The position numbers and the translations under genes were made by a program. From NCBI RefSeq assembly GCF_008370325.1, contig NZ_VNIP01000011.1, forward strand, positions 558,001-622,000: a DNA stretch of 64,000 nucleotides, in the 5' to 3' direction. Positions 59,296-64,000 of this stretch are shown here, piece after piece. This stretch comes from Martinezella tropici. Its GTDB lineage: Bacteria > Pseudomonadota > Alphaproteobacteria > Rhizobiales > Rhizobiaceae. Under the pieces are notes generated by a model. That model did no database searches, was not told the DNA's origin, and was given only the letters and a program-made list of their open reading frames with translations. Positions within the stretch are counted from its first letter, which is position 1. Each line of letters begins with the position of its first letter.

Positions 59296-59359
59296 GAGAT
59301 ACTCCGATGATATACACTAAGAAATGTATATCAAAAACTCGTAAACGAAGCAATTTGGT

Positions 59360-59551
59360 TTAGTCATCCTCACGCTTCACACGATATTCTCCCGTCTTCG
59401 GATCCTTAACCAGGGTTCCCATGGCGCCGGTGCGGCGTTCCGTTTCGGCGCGGCGGGATTTCTCGGCGAGTCTCCGGGCGTCGCGCACGAAGCGTCGATA
59501 TAGGAACCAGATGCCGCCGACGGCGATGGCGAAGAAGATGATTTGGGGCAT
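59360..59551 (-). CDS. Small single-pass membrane protein
   Basis: A 63-residue protein with an N-terminal hydrophobic helix (PQIIFFAIAVGGIWFLY) and a basic tail with the conserved-looking GTLVKDPKTGEYRVKREDD end. I chose the ATG at 59551 because the earlier in-frame start at 59629 would run through unlikely sequence and overlap sppA. It follows sppA by 16 bases and is probably co-transcribed. Function unknown. Confidence 0.65.
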   Translation of the reverse strand: MPQIIFFAIAVGGIWFLYRRFVRDARRLAEKSRRAETERRTGAMGTLVKDPKTGEYRVKREDD

Positions 59552-59567
59552 CAGGCAGCGCTCCCGA

Positions 59568-60428
59568 TTACAATCCGTACCGGCTCCACAATGCCTTTTC
59601 CTCTGCCGCTTCGGCAAGTCCGGATGCAAGCCCGGCGCCGAGACCGTCCATGCCAGCCAACGAAATGCCCGGAGCCTTGCGGCCGAAAAGGCTGCGCGGC
59701 GAAGTAATCAGCATTGGTTTCACCTTGTCGCCGAAGCGCTTCCTCAATTCCTGACGCATGTCGCCGAGGCCGTCGATCAAACCAAGCTCCAGCCCACGGC
59801 TGCCGGTCCAGAACAGGCCGGAGAACACCGTTTCGTCCGCGGAAAGTTTTCCGGTTCGCCGTTCAAGCACCATGTCGATGAAGACTTTGTGGATTTCGAG
59901 CTGCAGGCTCTTTAGATATTCGATGTCCCTTTCCTTCTCCGGCTGGAACGGATCGAGGATCACCTTGTTCGCGCCAGCGGTGTAGACGCGACGCTCGACG
60001 CCGATCTTCTTCAGCAGATCCGGAAAACCAAAGCCGCCGGAAACGACGCCGATCGAACCGACGATGGAAGTGGCGTCTGCGAAGATCTCGTCGCCTGCGA
60101 GCGCAATCATATAGCCGCCGGACGCCGCCACATCCTCGACGAAGACCAAGACCTTCTTGTTTTTCTCGGTGGCAAGATCGCGAATGCGGTTGTAGATCAT
60201 CCGCGATTGCACCGGAGAACCGCCCGGTGAATTGACGATAATGGCAACGGCCGGTGCTGTCTTCACGTCGAAGGCCTTTTCAAGCGCCTGCGACACGCCC
60301 GCGAGATTCAGCGATTGCCGCAGCGGCCCGCCACCGGAAGAGATGACGCCGCTCAGCCGGACAACGGGGACGATCACCCGCTCCTTGCGGAAGCGCTTCG
60401 GAAGCATGCGTCTCAAGAACTCAACCAT
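59568..60428 (-). CDS. sppA: Signal peptide peptidase SppA-like serine protease, family S49
   Basis: S49 peptidase of 286 residues, the short single-domain form without the usual N-terminal helix of SppA. The fold is shown by VPVVRLSGVISSGGG, IIVNSPGGSPVQSRMIYNRI, the Ser nucleophile in VEDVAASGGYMIA near residue 108, and SIVGSIGVVSGGFGFPDLLKKIGV. The catalytic lysine is expected further on, near residue 159. It may digest signal peptides or act in envelope quality control. It is followed by a small membrane protein gene. Confidence 0.88.
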   Translation of the reverse strand: MVEFLRRMLPKRFRKERVIVPVVRLSGVISSGGGPLRQSLNLAGVSQALEKAFDVKTAPAVAIIVNSPGGSPVQSRMIYNRIRDLATEKNKKVLVFVEDVAASGGYMIALAGDEIFADATSIVGSIGVVSGGFGFPDLLKKIGVERRVYTAGANKVILDPFQPEKERDIEYLKSLQLEIHKVFIDMVLERRTGKLSADETVFSGLFWTGSRGLELGLIDGLGDMRQELRKRFGDKVKPMLITSPRSLFGRKAPGISLAGMDGLGAGLASGLAEAAEEKALWSRYGL

Positions 60429-60537
60429 TCGTCATCCCTGAATCATGATGTTTGCTGCCCCGTGATGTATGCATGGAAACGGCAAACGCAACATCGCGGA
60501 TCGTATTTCGTGCCCTGATCCTTAAGCGAAGGATAGG

Positions 60538-61314
60538 CTATCGGCGCGGATAGGCGGCGCGGCCATTGTTCAGATCGTCGACGAAATCGGAAAATTTATG
60601 TGTCCCCTCGCCGTGCATGATCAGCGGCGCCCGCAGCGCAAGCCTTGCCCGCGACCCCTTTATTCCGGTTAGCAGGATGCGCACGGCGCTCTCACCATGG
60701 CGCGGATGGATCGGCGTGATCTCGATGCCGCCGAAGCGGCGGCCGCAGGCGGTGATGATCTCGCCGATGGATTCCGGCCGGGCGATGAGCGAGAGCTGGC
60801 CGCCGGGGATCATGATCGCGCCTGCCGTGCGGATCCATTTTTCGAACAGCCTGTCCGTCATGGCATGCGCCTCGGCCTTCAAGGCATCGGGCGTCAGCCT
60901 GTCGTTGGCATCGTTGAAAGGCGGGTTCATGATGACATGATGGAAGCTGTCGTCGATCAGGCCCGCCTCATTACGATCCTTGCCGGTCAAGGTCACATCG
61001 GCTTCGACGACGGAGACGCGATCGGCAAAACGGGCATTTTCCTGCAACGCAAGGCTCTTGCGGGCGAACCCGGCCATGTCGGGCGAGCGCTCGAACAGCA
61101 CGACCTCCGCATGATCGAGCCGAGACGCGACGGCCATTCCGGCCGCCCCCGCCCCAGCGCCGAGATCGGCCACCCTGATCGTGCGGTCATCGGCCACGAG
61201 TGCGGCCAGCAGCATGGCATCCATGCCGGAGCGGTGCCCCCTGCCCTTCGGCTGGACGACATGGAAAGCGCCGCGATGAAAGGCGTCGATGGTTTCCAAG
61301 GGGCTGCCCGTCAT
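60538..61314 (-). CDS. tRNA1(Val) (adenine37-N6)-methyltransferase-like protein
   Basis: SAM-dependent N6-adenine methyltransferase of about 258 residues, resembling TrmN6/YfiC. The start ATG 61314 follows the DUF2007 stop by 8 bases. The SAM motif VADLGAGAGAAGMAVASRL is near 55-73, an acidic loop ERSPDMAGFARKSL follows, and the catalytic motif is NPPF near residue 130 with a later HPRHGESAVRILLTG segment. The RNA or DNA target is not certain. Confidence 0.85.
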   Translation of the reverse strand: MTGSPLETIDAFHRGAFHVVQPKGRGHRSGMDAMLLAALVADDRTIRVADLGAGAGAAGMAVASRLDHAEVVLFERSPDMAGFARKSLALQENARFADRVSVVEADVTLTGKDRNEAGLIDDSFHHVIMNPPFNDANDRLTPDALKAEAHAMTDRLFEKWIRTAGAIMIPGGQLSLIARPESIGEIITACGRRFGGIEITPIHPRHGESAVRILLTGIKGSRARLALRAPLIMHGEGTHKFSDFVDDLNNGRAAYPRR

Positions 61315-61322
61315 GGCGGGCC

Positions 61323-61553
61323 TCAAGTCCGCGCCGGGCGCAGCTCGTCGCCGAGACCGGCATCGATCAGGATGCGCCGTGCCTGATCCGCACGCTCTTC
61401 GTCCACCAGAAAGCGGCGCGGCAGCATGCCGAGAGACCCCTCCAGGATGCTCATCGCCTGATCCGCCACCATGCAATGAATTCCGGCATCCTTCATCAGG
61501 CTCTCCGCAAAAGAGAGAAGGACCGGGTCGTTGGTGCGGATCAGCTCGTGCAT
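61323..61553 (-). CDS. DUF2007 family small protein
   Basis: A 76-residue putative signal-transducing protein (DUF2007). The ATG at 61553 opens MHELIRTNDPVLLSFAESLMKDAGIHCMVADQ; the frame runs back to 61592 without support. The core beta-alpha unit carries GSLGMLPRRFLVDEERADQARRILIDAG. It lies 8 bases before the TrmN6-like gene and forms an operon with it, divergent from the polyprenyl synthase. Confidence 0.82.
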   Translation of the reverse strand: MHELIRTNDPVLLSFAESLMKDAGIHCMVADQAMSILEGSLGMLPRRFLVDEERADQARRILIDAGLGDELRPART

Positions 61554-61661
61554 AAGCCCTAGAATTCCTGTCAAATTTACGCGACGAGACAATTCGCCTC
61601 TTGCCGCCTCTTTCGCCCCTTCTTATTGTGCTTTGCAGAAAATGAACAGGAGTCCGGATCG

Positions 61662-62678
61662 TTGGGCGTCGTGATACCGCTGGAAGAAAGCAAGAATAAA
61701 CTGGCATCCATCAAGCCATTGGTGGATCTGACCAAGGCGGACATGGAACGCGTCAATCAGCTCATCCTGTCCAAGGCCGGCTCCGATGTGCAGATGATCC
61801 CCGAAGTTGCCGAGCATCTCATCTCCTCCGGCGGCAAGCGCCTGCGGCCGATGCTGACGATCGCCTCCGCCGCGCTTTACGGCTATCAGGGCGACAATCA
61901 CATCAAGCTCGCGACGTCAGTCGAATTCCTGCACACGGCCACGCTGCTGCATGACGACGTGGTCGATGAAAGCGATCTGCGCCGCGGCAAATCCACCGCC
62001 CGCATGATCTGGGGCAATCAGGCAAGTGTTCTCGTCGGCGACTTCCTGCTCGGCCAGGCTTTCCGCATGATGGTGGAAGTCGGCTCGCTCGATGCTCTCG
62101 ACGTCTTGTCCTCGGCTGCCTGCGTCATCGCCGAAGGCGAAGTGCTGCAACTCTCCGTCTCCAAGAACATGGAAACGACTGAGGATGATTATCTTTCTGT
62201 CATCCGCGCCAAGACCGCTGCGCTGTTTGCCGCCGCGGCGGAAGTCGGCCCGATCGTTGCTAATGCCGGTAAGGCGGAGCGCAATGCGCTGAAGTCCTAC
62301 GGCACCAATCTTGGCCTCGCTTTCCAGCTCGTCGACGATGCACTGGACTACGGCGGCAAGGCTGCTGATCTCGGCAAGAATGTCGGCGACGATTTCCGCG
62401 AGGGCAAGATCACGCTGCCGGTGATCCTGGCCTATCGCCGCGGCACCGAGAAGGAACGCGCCTTCTGGCGTGACGCCATCGAAACCGGCAACAACAGCGA
62501 CGAGAATCTCGAAAAGGCCCTCGGCCTGATCACGAAATACGGCGCGCTGGCCGACACGATTGCTCGTGCCGTGCACTACGGCACCATCGCGCGCGACGCT
62601 CTGGCGCCTCTGCCGGAAACGCCCTGGAAATCGGCACTTCTCGAAGTGATCGATTTCTGCATCGAACGCGTTAATTGA
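61662..62678 (+). CDS. ispB: Polyprenyl (octaprenyl/decaprenyl) diphosphate synthase
   Basis: Builds the long isoprenoid chain of ubiquinone by adding isopentenyl units. The likely start is TTG 61662 (338 aa), with AGGAG 8 bases upstream; it gives the usual LGVVIPLEESKNKLASIKPLVDLTKADMERVN opening. Both aspartate-rich motifs are visible, LHDDVVDESDLRRG near residue 100 and VDDALDYGG near 225, with GGKRLRPML between. Rhizobial ubiquinone is Q10, so decaprenyl is a likely product, but chain length cannot be read safely. Its product feeds UbiA at 39073. Confidence 0.93.
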   Translation: MGVVIPLEESKNKLASIKPLVDLTKADMERVNQLILSKAGSDVQMIPEVAEHLISSGGKRLRPMLTIASAALYGYQGDNHIKLATSVEFLHTATLLHDDVVDESDLRRGKSTARMIWGNQASVLVGDFLLGQAFRMMVEVGSLDALDVLSSAACVIAEGEVLQLSVSKNMETTEDDYLSVIRAKTAALFAAAAEVGPIVANAGKAERNALKSYGTNLGLAFQLVDDALDYGGKAADLGKNVGDDFREGKITLPVILAYRRGTEKERAFWRDAIETGNNSDENLEKALGLITKYGALADTIARAVHYGTIARDALAPLPETPWKSALLEVIDFCIERVN

Positions 62679-62802
62679 TAGCGACAACCCGAATTTCTTG
62701 CAGGGCCGCTTCAAAAAAGCCATCCTGTTGTGAATCAGTTGACACGAATGCGTTGTGCCGCCGGCGACTTCGCCGGCCATTCCCTTGATGAAAGGCTTTC
62801 TA

Positions 62803-64000
62803 ATGCGGCAGAGACTTGCCATCCGTTTCCTTTCGGGCGTAGCCTTGGCGGCAATCCTTTCGGTGTCCGCCCTGACTGGCGCGCGCGCTGAGGATAAGCC
62901 GGCAGCAGCAGCGCCGGAGGCGAGCGCTCCGGTTGCTTTCGATCCCGATAGCGTCGATACCTTCGCAGGCGCGTTTCTCGCTGCCCGCACGGCCGATGTC
63001 GACCACGACTACGACACCGCCATCGCGCTTTATAAAAAAGCGCTGATGATCGACCCCAGCAATCCGGAAATCCGCCAGCGGCTGATGATCTCGCTGCTGC
63101 TCAACGGCAATCTGGAAGAGGGCGTCAAATACGCCAACGAGCTGAAGAGCGATCCTTCTGTCGAGCGGGTCACCACGATCGTGCGTGGCATGGATGCCAT
63201 CCGTCGTCACGAATACCGCACCGCGCAGGAAATCCTCAAATATAACGGTCCGAACGATCTCGACCGGATGATGACCAACCTGCTCTCCGCTTGGGCCCGC
63301 GCCGGATCCGGCCGCGGCAAGGAAGCGATCTCGATGATCGACAAGATGAAGGGTCCGGACTGGTTCAACATCTTCAAGAACTATCATGCCGGCGCCATCG
63401 CGCTGACGCTGGGTGACCTCAAATCGGCACGTTCGCATCTCAACGACGCGATCCTCGACAAGACGGGCGGCGCAACGGCTCCCGATACTTTCATGCGCGC
63501 GGTCATGGCGCTTGCACGCCTCGAAGCCAAGGCCGGCGACAAGCAGAAGGCGCTGGATGCGATTTCGGTCGGCGACAATCTCGTCAGCAATTACGCGCCG
63601 CTGAACGCGTTGCGCGATAGCATCACCAAGGGCGATACGCCGGACCAGCAGGTCACCAATGCGAGCCAGGGCGCGGCCGCCGTGCTCTTTACCATCGGTG
63701 CCGCGCTGAACCGCGACGGTGCCGAGGATGTCGTCTCGCTCTACCTGCAGATTGCCAATTCGCTCGATCCGAAGGCCGCCGATACGCTGGTTCTTCTCGG
63801 CGGACTTGCCGAAAAGCAGGAGCAGACCGATCGCGCTGTCGCCTTCTACAAGAAGGTGCCTGACGATTCGCCGATGGCCCGCATTTCCGAGCTGCAGCTC
63901 GGCCTTGCGCTTGCCCAGTCCGGCAAGGTCGACGATGCCCGCAAGCATCTGAAAGCATTGATCGATTCCGATCCTAACGACGTTCGTAGCTATCTTGCCT
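62803..64000 (+). CDS. TPR-repeat exported protein, 3' end cut by the window
   Basis: The frame is open to the window edge (about 399 residues visible). The signal peptide is RQRLAIRFLSGVALAAILSVSALTGARA. The rest has tetratricopeptide-type helical repeats, for example YDTAIALYKKALMIDPSNPEI and LVLLGGLAEKQEQTDRAVAFYKKV, which suggest a periplasmic protein-interaction scaffold. ATG 62803 is preceded by AAAGG; ATG 62788 is also possible. It lies 125 bases after the polyprenyl synthase gene. Full function depends on the missing part. Confidence 0.85.
   Translation, partial: MRQRLAIRFLSGVALAAILSVSALTGARAEDKPAAAAPEASAPVAFDPDSVDTFAGAFLAARTADVDHDYDTAIALYKKALMIDPSNPEIRQRLMISLLLNGNLEEGVKYANELKSDPSVERVTTIVRGMDAIRRHEYRTAQEILKYNGPNDLDRMMTNLLSAWARAGSGRGKEAISMIDKMKGPDWFNIFKNYHAGAIALTLGDLKSARSHLNDAILDKTGGATAPDTFMRAVMALARLEAKAGDKQKALDAISVGDNLVSNYAPLNALRDSITKGDTPDQQVTNASQGAAAVLFTIGAALNRDGAEDVVSLYLQIANSLDPKAADTLVLLGGLAEKQEQTDRAVAFYKKVPDDSPMARISELQLGLALAQSGKVDDARKHLKALIDSDPNDVRSYLA

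Noticed and set aside
1..64000. CRISPR arrays, intact insertion sequences, integrases, phage genes or tRNA genes.
   Set aside because: No regularly spaced direct repeats, transposase or integrase motifs, or tRNA-like cloverleafs were recognised by eye; a tool-based scan could still find a tRNA.

Overview
The window is a high-GC alphaproteobacterial chromosome segment, most likely from Rhizobium or a close Rhizobiaceae relative. Several features point there: the bioMNY biotin uptake operon, a gbcAB-type betaine demethylase pair, BA14K-like and HPE1-like proteins, a DUF1217 flagellar-type protein, CtrA-type TTAA-N7-TTAA sites, and many RIME-like palindromic intergenic elements. I saw no rRNA, tRNA, CRISPR array, prophage or intact insertion sequence. 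The content is mostly housekeeping genes with small accessory cassettes between them.

Layout. 1-9.4 kb: the end of aroC and ribB, then a mosaic of small modules (argG with a divergent Lrp-type regulator, a GNAT acetyltransferase, an M19 dipeptidase, a YcaQ-like DNA glycosylase, bioMNY). These modules are separated by palindromic elements. 9.4-14.3 kb: a thioesterase, an HDAC-like amidohydrolase, xseB, pirin and dxs (isoprenoid precursor). 14.3-25.4 kb: a chemoreceptor, a DUF4424 protein, tlyA plus a TrmA-like RNA methyltransferase, an acyl-CoA dehydrogenase/crotonase operon, a CorA/ZntB transporter, a BA14K-like protein and a GH25 muramidase. 25.4-32.1 kb: gbcBA, a protein of unknown function, the Sua5-type t6A enzyme, an FAD-linked oxidase and a MOSC protein. 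32.4-47.6 kb: ftsK, a seven-repeat DUF1217 protein, a DUF6101 protein, ubiA, a MipA-like porin, a lipoprotein, cfa, tex, purD and an HPE1-like protein. 48-58.5 kb: a second chemoreceptor, DUF523, glyS, a broken DUF559 gene, DUF2207, aroA, lemA and glyQ. 58.6-64 kb: a vapBC pair, sppA, a TrmN6-like methyltransferase, DUF2007, a polyprenyl diphosphate synthase and a TPR protein cut by the window end.

Functional links. dxs, the polyprenyl synthase and ubiA together cover isoprenoid supply and ubiquinone assembly. aroC and aroA are shikimate enzymes. glyQ and glyS encode the two glycyl-tRNA synthetase subunits but are about 5 kb apart. gbcA and gbcB form one two-component oxygenase.

The most unusual signals involve repeats. 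(1) The 3' end of ribB plus the palindromic element next to it occurs three times as a direct repeat within 3 kb, and the copies bracket the argG-lrp and GNAT modules. (2) A complete copy of the same element sits in frame inside glyS. (3) The ends of two repeat families supply the stop codons of five genes. Other points worth checking are a class I-like AroA inside the lemA/DUF2207 neighbourhood, two exact CtrA-type boxes, several strong operator-like palindromes, and a folded leader in front of the DUF6101 gene.
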